Shown here in pieces: positions 1 to 6,673 of a stretch of 9,643 nucleotides of DNA. The translations under genes were made by a program, and so were the position numbers. The stretch is from assembly GCA_937901865.1 (NCBI GenBank), contig CALDID010000065.1:1-9643 (forward strand), written 5' to 3'. The first letter of the stretch is position 1, and every line of letters starts with the position of its first letter. The stretch is from an uncultured Treponema sp. Its GTDB lineage: Bacteria; Spirochaetota; Spirochaetia; Treponematales; Treponemataceae. The notes under the pieces were generated by a model that was not told the origin of the DNA, did no database searches, and was given only the letters and a program-made list of their open reading frames with translations.

Positions 1-267
1 AAAAAGCTGCTTTCTGAAAATCACTACGATATTCTCCACTGCCACACTCCCATGGGCGGCGTCATCGGGCGGCTGGCGGCAAAAAAGCTCTGGAAAGAGC
101 ATAAAATCAAGGTGATTTACACGGCTCACGGCTTTCATTTTTACAAGGGCGCACCGCTTGTGAACTGGCTTTTGTATTATCCCATGGAAAAATGGCTGGC
201 AGCCTGCACCGATGTGATTGTTACGATAAACGAGGAAGATTATGAGAAAGCAAAAGAATCATTCTAG

Positions 268-291
268 GATTTACAAAATTGACGGCGTGGG
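268..291 (+). repeat. Direct repeat at GT linker, copy 1
   Basis: This 24-base stretch encodes the linker IYKIDGVG between the two GT-B domains and is identical to 1001-1024. Identity continues with only three differences out to about 306. The rest of the two halves is far more diverged. Confidence 0.9.
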
Positions 292-889
292 CGTGAACTT
301 GGAGCGTTTTCACCCTGTTTCTGCGGAAGAAAAATCAGCGATTCGTGCGGAATTAGGATATAATACTGCGGATTTTATCATCACTGTAGTTGCGGAGTTG
401 AATAAAAACAAAAATCAGATAATGCTCGTAAGAAAAACGGCAGAACTAAAGGCGATAATTCCAACTTTGAAAATTCTGCTCATTGGAAAAGAAACACTCC
501 CGATTGTGCGGGACTATGTGAGTGCTGAAAATCTTTCCGATACAGTGCAATTTTTAGGCTACCGCTCTGATGTTGATAAGCTGACGATGATAAGCGACAT
601 CGCATTTTCTGCAAGCCTGCGCGAGGGTCTTCCTGTGAACATAATCGAGGCTATGGCGTGTGGAATTCCTGTCGTGGCAAGCGACAACCGAGGACACCGC
701 TCTCTTGTCCGCGACAAAGAAACGGGCTTTATTTTTAGTCCAAAATCAGAAAAAGAGATGATTGACGCAATTATCCTGCTCTATAAAAATCCAGCATTGC
801 GAGAGGAAATGGGCGCACGGAATGTGGCGGAAGCAAAAAAATATTCTGTGAGCATCGCAGTAAAACACATGGCGGGGATTTATGACTCA

Positions 890-977
890 TTGATTGATTC
901 TTGTGAAAAAATCTGTGTGGGGGGGTACAAGTGTAGAGTAGTTTTTGTAAATCTCCTTGCTCATTCGGAGGCTCGCT
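890..977 (+). other. Non-homologous linker between the tandem GT halves, with G7 tract
   Basis: This segment has no resemblance to glycosyltransferase sequence, although the frame of the broken gene stays open through it. It contains a run of seven G (919-925), a short inverted repeat arm (943-953, partner 1001-1011) and the GGAGG ribosome binding site (967-971) of the downstream half-gene. Loss or gain of one or two G would bring in stops at about 934-940. It looks like an insertion or a deletion scar replacing the acceptor half of the second gene. Confidence 0.5.
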
Positions 978-1634
978 ATGCCGCATAAAACGAATGTGCA
1001 GATTTACAAAATTGACGGCGTGGGTGTGAACCTGGAGCGCTTTTATCCCTGCACATCTTCCGATGAGAAAATTGCCTTGCGGGAAAAATACGGTTTTGTC
1101 TCCGAAGATTTTATTCTGATTTACACGGCGGAGTTCATTTCCCGAAAAAATCACAAACTGCTCTTCGACATTCTGCCTGCGCTAAAAGCAAAGATTCCGC
1201 CGCTAAAAGTCCTGCTGTGCGGAAAGGGCGAGCTTTTAGAGCAGTACAAGGATTTTGCCGCGGAAAAACAGATGGATTATGTAACTTTTACCGGATACAC
1301 GAAAGATGTCGCGGACTACTGCCGACTTTCTGACATTCTTGTAATGCCCAGCTTCCAGGAAGGCTTACCCATGGCCATGATTGAAGCGATAGCGACAGGG
1401 CTTCCCGTTGTCGCTTCCGATATTCGCGGTCATAACGATGTAATAGAAGACTGCGCCAACGGCTTTTTGTTTGCTACTGACGATGTTACAGGTTTTGAAA
1501 AAGCAATCCTTACGCTCTACAAAAATCCCGCCCTTCGCACCGAGATGGGAGCGCGCAACATAGAGCGGGCAGAGTCTTTTTCCGTGGAAAAGGCGGTGGG
1601 CGCAATGGACGCAATTTATCACACGGTGATGTAA
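978..1634 (+). CDS. GT4 glycosyltransferase, C-terminal donor domain only
   Basis: This encodes 218 residues covering only the donor-binding Rossmann domain of a GT4 enzyme. It begins almost directly at the inter-domain linker (VQIYKIDGVGVNLERF), continues through a typical EX7E segment (FQEGLPMAMIEAIATGLPVVAS) and ends at a normal family C-terminus. Full-length relatives have about 350-400 residues, so the acceptor domain is missing. I chose ATG 978 because GGAGG at 967-971 sits 6 bases upstream; an in-frame TTG at 957 is possible but poorer. The start overlaps the end of the preceding broken gene (stop 986-988), which would allow translational coupling. The protein is clearly paralogous to the C-terminal half of its neighbour, but codon choice is more GC-rich and the proteins are diverged, so this is not a fresh duplication. 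It could be a remnant, a silent donor of sequence for its neighbour, or a half-enzyme working with a separate partner. On its own it is unlikely to be catalytic. Confidence 0.75.
   Translation: MPHKTNVQIYKIDGVGVNLERFYPCTSSDEKIALREKYGFVSEDFILIYTAEFISRKNHKLLFDILPALKAKIPPLKVLLCGKGELLEQYKDFAAEKQMDYVTFTGYTKDVADYCRLSDILVMPSFQEGLPMAMIEAIATGLPVVASDIRGHNDVIEDCANGFLFATDDVTGFEKAILTLYKNPALRTEMGARNIERAESFSVEKAVGAMDAIYHTVM
1001..1024 (+). repeat. Direct repeat at GT linker, copy 2
   Basis: This is the second copy of the linker repeat, 733 bases downstream of the first and in the same orientation. It lies within the first dozen codons of the C-terminal-only GT gene. Its first 11 bases also occur inverted at 943-953, enclosing the ribosome binding site and start codon of that gene in the 47-base loop. 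Confidence 0.9.
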
Positions 1635-1748
1635 TCAGATTTTTTGCAGTGATTCAGTTTATTTTCTATTGTCTTTTTATAGTAATGTGCATCTAAATTC
1701 ACTATTTAGCACATACCATTATAGACTTATTAAGGAGTAAAAATAAAT
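1635..1748. other. AT-rich intergenic region with imperfect inverted repeat
   Basis: No gene is seen here. An imperfect dyad, GTGC-ATC-TAAA / TTTA-GCAC, spans 1687-1712 with a three-base bulge and a seven-base loop. It resembles half of the HrcA/CIRCE element only superficially (TTTAGCAC) and does not fit its TTAGCACTC-N9-GAGTGCTAA consensus. A regulatory role for clpB is possible but unproven. Confidence 0.3.
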
Positions 1749-1778
1749 TTGCCTCCTGTACGAAAAAATGAGTATATT
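1749..1778 (+). promoter_or_regulatory. Candidate sigma-70-type promoter of clpB
   Basis: TTGCCT (1749-1754) and TATATT (1773-1778) are separated by 18 bases, giving a leader of only about 15-20 bases before clpB. The ribosome binding site AGGAGGG (1787-1793) follows. The -35 matches the consensus at four of six positions. A competing, weaker pair is TTCACT (1698-1703) with TATAGA (1720-1725). Confidence 0.4.
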
Positions 1779-1799
1779 AGAAGTATAGGAGGGTCATAC

Positions 1800-4391
1800 A
1801 TGAATTACGATAATATGACATTAAAAATGCAGGAATGTATTCAAGACGCTGCAAGCTATGCGCAGCAGAATGACCATTCCGAAATCGGCACGGAACACCT
1901 TCTACACGCGCTCTTATCGCAAAAAGACGGAATGATTCTGCCGATTATCGAACACATCGGCGCAAACACGCAAAGCGTGTCTTCTCAGCTTGATGAACTG
2001 TTGAATCAATACCCTAAAGTTACGGGGGCGGCTCAAGTTACGCTATCGGGCGAGGCGCAGAAGATTTTAGCAAAAGCCGAAAAAGAAATGGCGAAGCTCA
2101 AAGATGAATATCTTTCGACCGAGCACATGTTTTTAGCGATGAGCGAAAGCGACGGCAGAGTAGGCGAGCTCTTGCGCAAAAACGGCATTAATCACGAGGC
2201 GATTCTTTCTGCGCTTAAAAGCGTGCGCGGAAACGAAAAAGTTGACAGCCAAGACCCAGAGGGCAAAGCGAACGCACTCAAAAAATACACCGTAGACCTC
2301 ACGGCGCGCGCGCGTCAAGACAAAATCGACCCTGTTATTGGACGTGATGAGGAAATCCGTCGTGTTATGCAGGTGTTGAGCCGTCGCACAAAGAACAACC
2401 CTGTTCTTATCGGCGAGCCAGGCGTAGGCAAAACGGCGATTGTTGAAGGATTGGCGCGGCGAATTGCGTCGGGTGATGTGCCTGAAAGTTTGAAGAATAA
2501 GCGGCTTTTGTCGCTCGATATGGGGAGCCTTGTTGCAGGCGCAAAGTTCCGCGGCGAGTTCGAGGAGCGACTCAAGGCGGTAATTACTGATGTTGCCAAG
2601 AGCGAGGGGCAGATAATCCTTTTCATCGACGAGCTTCATACGATTGTCGGCGCAGGTGCGGCAGAGGGCGGAATGGACGCTTCCAATTTGCTAAAACCTG
2701 CTTTGGCGCGTGGCGAGCTTCGGGCAATCGGTGCGACGACGCTTGACGAATACAGAAAATACATCGAAAAAGACGCGGCTCTTGAACGTCGTTTTCAGCA
2801 AGTCTATTGCGCAGAGCCAGACGTGGAGGCGACGATTGCAATTTTGCGCGGACTTCGCGACAAATACGAAATCCATCACGGCGTGAAAATCGCGGACGAG
2901 GCACTTGTGGCGGCGGCAACGCTTTCTGCGCGCTACATCACGAACCGCTTTATGCCAGATAAGGCGATTGACCTTGTGGACGAGGCGGCTTCTCGGCTCA
3001 AAATGGAAATTGAAAGCCAACCGACAGAGCTTGACCAGCTTGAGCGCAAGATTTTGCAGCTACAAATCGAAAAGCAATCGTTGTCAAAAGAAGATGATGA
3101 GGCGAGCAAAGAGCGTCTTGAGAAGTTGCAAAAAGAGTTGTCTGAGCTGACGACAACGCGAGATGCGATGAAGTTGCAGTGGCAGAACGAGAAAAACGCG
3201 ATTGACCGCACGAGAGAACTCAAGGAAAAACTGGAAGACGCGCGATTTAACGAGGAAAAATACACTCGAGAGGGCAATTTGCAAAAGGCGGCGGAAATCA
3301 AGTACGGCGTAATTCCGAACTTGGAAAAAGAGCTTGCTGAATCGCAGAAAGACGACGAAAAACGCGAGGACGACGAGGAGCGAAAATCGCTTTTGCGCCA
3401 AGAAGTAACCGAAGCGGATATTGCGCGTGTCATTTCGACGTGGACGGGAATCCCTGTGGCGAAAATGCTTGCGGGCGAAAAGCAAAAGTATTTGCAACTT
3501 GAAACCGTGCTTCACGAGCGCGTCGTTGGGCAAAGCGAGGCGGTGTCTGTTGTGTCGGACGCGATTCGCCGCAACCGCGCAGGGCTTTCAGACCCGAACA
3601 GACCGCTGGGCAGCTTCTTGTTTATGGGACCGACGGGCGTGGGAAAAACCGAGCTTGCAAAGACGCTTGCAGATTTTCTTTTCAACGACGAAAAAGCTCT
3701 TGTGCGTATCGATATGAGCGAGTATATGGAAAAGTTCAGCGTTACGCGCCTCATTGGTGCGCCTCCAGGATATGTAGGGTACGACGAGGGCGGTCAGCTT
3801 ACCGAAGCCGTGCGCCGCAGACCGTACAGCGTTATTTTGTTCGACGAAATTGAAAAGGCGCATACCGATGTGTTCAATGTGCTGTTGCAGGTGCTCGATG
3901 ACGGGCGGCTGACGGACGGGCAGGGGAGAGTCGTGGATTTCAAGAACACGATTATCATTATGACAAGCAATCTTGGAAGCGACCTCATTCTTGACGCAGA
4001 TACGGACGAAAAACGAAGCAATCTAAAGGGGGCACTCGATACGCTTTTGAAGCAGAAGTTCCGCCCTGAGTTCCTCAACCGAATTGACGAAACGGTGATG
4101 TTCAACAGCTTGCAAAAAGAGCAGATTGCTGCGATTGTGCGTATTCAGCTCAAGCGCGTTATCGACCGACTTGCAGAGCGCAGAATGAAGCTGGAGATTG
4201 ACGAGAGCGCGATTGATTTCTTGAGCGACGCAGGATATGATTATTCGTTCGGTGCGCGTCCTGTCAAGCGAGCAATTCAGACCTACATTGAAAACCCGCT
4301 TGCGAAAAAGCTCTTAGGCGGTCAATACTCCGACGGCGCGACAATCCGAGTGAGCAAAGGCGACGGCGAGTTAACATTTGACTTTGCGTAA
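1800..4391 (+). CDS. clpB: ATP-dependent chaperone/disaggregase ClpB
   Basis: ClpB is a hexameric AAA+ ring that works with DnaK to pull polypeptides out of aggregates in the cytoplasm. The 863-residue product has the full family length. It carries an N-terminal Clp repeat domain (about 1-145), a first AAA+ module with Walker A GEPGVGKT (205-212) and Walker B ending in D277-E278, the coiled-coil M domain (about 400-530, rich in Glu, Lys and Leu) that distinguishes ClpB from ClpA/ClpC, and a second AAA+ module with Walker A GPTGVGKT (610-617) and Walker B D682-E683. It also has the arginine-finger segment FRPEFLNRID and the sensor-2 motif GARPVKRAI. The first pore loop reads GAKFRGEFEE, with Phe250 where E. 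coli ClpB has Tyr251, a conservative aromatic change. I chose ATG 1800, with AGGAGGG six bases upstream; the frame is open to TTG 1749, but those 17 codons are outside the family. It appears monocistronic, with its own promoter and terminator, and no CIRCE operator is visible. Confidence 0.97.
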   Translation: MNYDNMTLKMQECIQDAASYAQQNDHSEIGTEHLLHALLSQKDGMILPIIEHIGANTQSVSSQLDELLNQYPKVTGAAQVTLSGEAQKILAKAEKEMAKLKDEYLSTEHMFLAMSESDGRVGELLRKNGINHEAILSALKSVRGNEKVDSQDPEGKANALKKYTVDLTARARQDKIDPVIGRDEEIRRVMQVLSRRTKNNPVLIGEPGVGKTAIVEGLARRIASGDVPESLKNKRLLSLDMGSLVAGAKFRGEFEERLKAVITDVAKSEGQIILFIDELHTIVGAGAAEGGMDASNLLKPALARGELRAIGATTLDEYRKYIEKDAALERRFQQVYCAEPDVEATIAILRGLRDKYEIHHGVKIADEALVAAATLSARYITNRFMPDKAIDLVDEAASRLKMEIESQPTELDQLERKILQLQIEKQSLSKEDDEASKERLEKLQKELSELTTTRDAMKLQWQNEKNAIDRTRELKEKLEDARFNEEKYTREGNLQKAAEIKYGVIPNLEKELAESQKDDEKREDDEERKSLLRQEVTEADIARVISTWTGIPVAKMLAGEKQKYLQLETVLHERVVGQSEAVSVVSDAIRRNRAGLSDPNRPLGSFLFMGPTGVGKTELAKTLADFLFNDEKALVRIDMSEYMEKFSVTRLIGAPPGYVGYDEGGQLTEAVRRRPYSVILFDEIEKAHTDVFNVLLQVLDDGRLTDGQGRVVDFKNTIIIMTSNLGSDLILDADTDEKRSNLKGALDTLLKQKFRPEFLNRIDETVMFNSLQKEQIAAIVRIQLKRVIDRLAERRMKLEIDESAIDFLSDAGYDYSFGARPVKRAIQTYIENPLAKKLLGGQYSDGATIRVSKGDGELTFDFA

Positions 4392-4433
4392 AGGATAATA
4401 ATCTGTATTGTCATTGCAGATTGGCTTTCTAAA

Positions 4434-4484
4434 AACCCCGATAAATTGGAGAATTGGAAGAAATTTTATCGGGGGTTGTTTTTT
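4434..4484 (+). terminator. Intrinsic terminator after clpB, probably bidirectional
   Basis: AACCCCGATAAA (4434-4445) pairs with TTTATCGGGG (4465-4474), followed by a T-rich run (4476-4489). The loop is 19 bases. On the minus strand the same stem is followed by five T, so it could also stop transcription from the convergent leftward genes. Confidence 0.85.
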
Positions 4485-4649
4485 GTTTTATCGAGAATTT
4501 GTATGTGAATTATCCGTATATATCCACCCTCTTTGCTAGGAGAGGGGGAAAGAGTTTTTTGAGAAACAAGCCTGCAGCTCTTGAGAATCCGTCTATGACG
4601 GTTGAGAAACAGCCTCTGCCCCTTACAAAACAGGCTGTGCCTGTGGCGG
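4485..4649. repeat. Gene-free gap with decayed ~21-base tandem repeats and a small hairpin
   Basis: A six-base-pair hairpin, CCCTCT / AGAGGG (4527-4546), is followed by degenerate repeats. TTGAGAA motifs start at 4559, 4581 and 4602, and a fourth diverged unit (CTTACAAAACAGGCT) starts at 4622. Read in the plus frame that ends at TGA 4655-4657, these units form heptapeptides LRNKPAA, LENPSMT, VEKQPLP and LTKQAVP. That frame opens only inside the clpB terminator (ATG 4454) and has no ribosome binding site, and the first unit is offset by one base from the rest. It therefore looks like a decayed repeat-coding remnant or a non-coding repeat, not a working gene. Confidence 0.5.
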
Positions 4650-5549
4650 TCAGTTGATGTCGAGGGCGAAAGAGGTGGCTTTTTCGTTCTCGAAAATGTC
4701 GGTTACGATGATGGCGAGGTTAATTTTCCCGCGCGTCAGTGAAACCTCTCCAATCAGCTGGCGATTGCTATCGGGAAAAAGCACCTCGGACGGATAAAAC
4801 TTCTTTTTCGATGCACACAACCTGCCTTTGTATTGCTGCAACGTGTCGTACGAAATCGTTTCGGTCGCAACGCCGTTAATCGTAATCGTCGTCTTGTACG
4901 GCGTTATCTCGCTTTGCGCGTCATAGTAGATTTTGTATGTGCCAGACGGGAGCGAGCGGCGAATCAAAAAGTTGTAGTTTTCGCCTTTTGCAGAAACCGC
5001 CGTAACGTTGGAAATCGCTATTTTATCGGCTTCTGTGCGAGTGCGCGGCAAAATCAAACGCGGATTGAGCAGCACTTGATTTTTCGTGTCGATGATTTGG
5101 AACTCCAAGCCTGCTTCTTCTTCGTGCCAGTTGGATTTTCCTGTCTTGCCGAGCGATGTGCCTGCGTCGAGTTCGTCCATAGTGAATACGTCTTCAGGGA
5201 TTTCCTCGCTGTCGAGATTTGCATAGACGGAGCAGAGCTGATTTTCGTGTGCAACGATAATCGCTGTGCCGAGAGTGGACTCAAACCACGCCATATCGTC
5301 GTCGTGTTCGCTGATGATTGCGACGATTTTGCCGTTATCAATCGTGTGCACTTCCGATTCATCTTGAAAAACAACGCCGTTAGAAACAGTGCCTGCGCGG
5401 TTCTGTCCGAACGATTTTGCAAATACTTCCCCGCCGCTCGTGCTTCTCGGCCACGAAAACGCAAAGAGAGAACTTGCACTCAAAACGCCGAGCGAGAAAG
5501 CTGCGATTTTTGAAAAATGCGAGATATGTGAAAAATAAGAAAAAATCAT
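4650..5549 (-). CDS. Exported LytM/M23-fold protein without zinc ligands
   Basis: The 299-residue product has a secretion signal (hydrophobic residues 14-30, ending SASSLFA) and a predicted mature start near residue 31. Residues about 36-170 follow the LytM/peptidase M23 pattern: a GTAIIVAHENQLCSVYANLD segment (94-113) matching the usual V.I.H.NG..T.YAHL strand-turn-strand, a GTSLGKTG turn (130-137) and a final strand GLEFQIID (147-154). The metal ligands are gone: the HxH of active enzymes is G147-x-E149, YAHL is YANL, and there is no HxGxD element. It is therefore probably a non-catalytic relative, as in EnvC/NlpD-type activators, which use a dead LytM domain to regulate amidases. Residues 175-299 form a second beta-rich region I do not recognise. 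I chose ATG 5549, with AAGGAAG seven bases upstream; a TTG six codons earlier overlaps the upstream gene. The upstream stop is only 4 bases away, so the two are coexpressed. The exact role is unknown. Confidence 0.75.
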   Translation of the reverse strand: MIFSYFSHISHFSKIAAFSLGVLSASSLFAFSWPRSTSGGEVFAKSFGQNRAGTVSNGVVFQDESEVHTIDNGKIVAIISEHDDDMAWFESTLGTAIIVAHENQLCSVYANLDSEEIPEDVFTMDELDAGTSLGKTGKSNWHEEEAGLEFQIIDTKNQVLLNPRLILPRTRTEADKIAISNVTAVSAKGENYNFLIRRSLPSGTYKIYYDAQSEITPYKTTITINGVATETISYDTLQQYKGRLCASKKKFYPSEVLFPDSNRQLIGEVSLTRGKINLAIIVTDIFENEKATSFALDIN

Positions 5550-5553
5550 AAAA

Positions 5554-6627
5554 TTACTTCCTTGCAACTGTTACTTGTGAAATGCGAGAGTCTTTTCCGA
5601 TGTATAATTTATCGTTGTAGACCGCCATAAATGCGTGCTGCGCCTTGAATGTGAAGCTGCCCAACAGGCTTGCGAACGGCTCAACAACGGAAATCGTGTA
5701 GTTTTCACCGTCGCGGCTCAAGATAAAGGTCAAATCGTCAACCGTTGTTTCGTGCATTGACATCACGATGCCGGGAACGTTGACGTGCAAATGCTCCTGC
5801 GTCTTCGTGCTTACAATACCGACACCGCCGTTGTAATTGAAAAACACCGTGTCGCCCTTGTTGTCGAAATGCACGAGCACTTGATGCGCCTGATTTTTCG
5901 CAAGATATTCGTGATAAATAATGCGGCTGTGTCCGTCTTGCTTTTCGGCTAAAACAAATCTCGGTCGGTCTTGACCGCTCACGCACGCCATAAATTTGCC
6001 GTCGTCCGACATATCTGCGCCCAAAATGACGGGATAATCACTGCCGCCTGGCGCAAAACTTTGGTCAACTATGCCTTCGTGCGTGATGGAAACAAGATTT
6101 CCGTCCGCAAATCCGACGACAGCACCTGCCGCAGAGGAAGCAAACGCCGTGATAGGCGAAGAGCCCTCGTAAATCCAGTTTCTGCTGCCGTCGCTGTTGC
6201 ATTTTTCCACGCCGACGCCGCCAGGAAGAAAAAGATAAATCCTGTCGTCGTCGAAGTAGGGGAAGCCTGCGTCGATGATAGTACCCGCGTCTTCGCCGAG
6301 CGTGGTATAAAAAGGCGTGCGCGAGGCATTTGCGTTGTATGTGGTGTAATAATGGGAAGAAACCGAGCCTTTGTAGTCATAGGGAATAGAAGTTACAATT
6401 TTTCCGCTTTCGGTGAAATAGCCGAGCGTCTTATTGAGCTTAAACGGGAAAAGCTCTTCGTTTTCCTCTTTTTCTTGCACATGGGTAATATCGGTAGTCC
6501 AAACAGGCATCAAAAAAAGCTCTGTACCAAGCGGTCTGACCGCTAAAATTATATAAAGCACCGTAAAAATAGCACCTGCAATAACTAAAATGCGGATGCT
6601 ATCAATAAATCTTGTAATACGTTTCAT
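5554..6627 (-). CDS. Membrane-anchored propeller-like protein, Treponema type
   Basis: The 357-residue product has one N-terminal membrane helix (about residues 13-30, ILVIAGAIFTVLYIILAV) preceded by basic residues, so the bulk should lie outside the cytoplasmic membrane. The remainder is a series of short beta-strand blocks with recurring Gly/Asp turns, such as DDDRIYLFLPGG, GAVVGFADGNLVSI, DDGKFMACVSG, KGDTVFFNYNGG and YNDKLYIGKDSR. Such spacing is typical of WD40- or PQQ-like beta-propellers. I see no catalytic motif. Its downstream partner is an exported LytM-fold protein four bases away, which suggests a joint envelope role, perhaps a scaffold that presents or senses the LytM protein. 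The resemblance to treponemal hypothetical proteins is from memory and not checked. The ATG at 6627 lacks a clear ribosome binding site. A promoter-like pair ends just 6 bases before it, so a leaderless transcript is possible. Confidence 0.75.
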   Translation of the reverse strand: MKRITRFIDSIRILVIAGAIFTVLYIILAVRPLGTELFLMPVWTTDITHVQEKEENEELFPFKLNKTLGYFTESGKIVTSIPYDYKGSVSSHYYTTYNANASRTPFYTTLGEDAGTIIDAGFPYFDDDRIYLFLPGGVGVEKCNSDGSRNWIYEGSSPITAFASSAAGAVVGFADGNLVSITHEGIVDQSFAPGGSDYPVILGADMSDDGKFMACVSGQDRPRFVLAEKQDGHSRIIYHEYLAKNQAHQVLVHFDNKGDTVFFNYNGGVGIVSTKTQEHLHVNVPGIVMSMHETTVDDLTFILSRDGENYTISVVEPFASLLGSFTFKAQHAFMAVYNDKLYIGKDSRISQVTVARK

Positions 6628-6632
6628 AATTT

Positions 6633-6661
6633 ATCTTAGCATAGAAAAAGACTAAATACAA
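6633..6661 (-). promoter_or_regulatory. Candidate promoter for the propeller/LytM pair, possibly leaderless
   Basis: On the minus strand, TTGTAT (6661-6656) and TAAGAT (6638-6633) are separated by 17 bases. The A of the ATG (6627) lies six bases past the -10 box, about where transcription would start. Each box matches the sigma-70 consensus at four of six positions, so this is suggestive only. Confidence 0.4.
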
Positions 6662-6673
6662 GCACGCCCAAAA

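Larger units (their letters stand above)
1..988 (+). pseudogene. GT4 glycosyltransferase, 5'-partial and frameshifted
   Basis: This is a GT-B fold glycosyltransferase of family 4, the kind that adds a sugar from a nucleotide-sugar donor during capsule, exopolysaccharide or O-antigen assembly on the cytoplasmic face. Frame 1 (1-267) encodes the end of the N-terminal acceptor domain, with HCHTPMGGVIGRLAA, YTAHGFHFYKG and VTINEEDYEKAK, then hits TAG at 265-267. Frame 2 resumes the family sequence at once (HSRIYKIDGVGVNLERF) and carries the C-terminal donor domain, including the EX7E motif in REGLPVNIIEAM. Removing one A from the run at 252-255 restores a continuous KAKNHSRIYKIDGVGV reading, so this is one gene with a +1 error or mutation, not two genes. 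Roughly 90 N-terminal residues lie outside the window. After the normal family end (about 890) the frame runs on through about 95 bases of unrelated sequence to TAA at 986-988. A sequencing error at the A run is an alternative to a true pseudogene. The substrate cannot be told from the sequence. Confidence 0.

Noticed and set aside
1705..1712. CIRCE-like half site TTTAGCAC upstream of clpB
   Set aside because: The matching GAGTGCTAA half with a nine-base spacer is absent, so an HrcA operator cannot be supported.
2133..3863. Long minus-strand open frames opposite clpB
   Set aside because: They lie wholly inside clpB, show no family resemblance, lack ribosome binding sites and mirror its codon pattern.
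4400..4422. AATCTG/CAGATT hairpin just after clpB
   Set aside because: It has only six base pairs and no T run; the strong terminator at 4434-4484 explains termination.
4454..4657. 67-codon plus-strand frame as a real gene
   Set aside because: It starts inside the clpB terminator with no ribosome binding site. It is reported only as a decayed repeat region.
4833..5513. 226-codon plus-strand frame
   Set aside because: It is antisense to the LytM-fold gene, with an Arg/Val/Cys-rich composition typical of a shadow frame.
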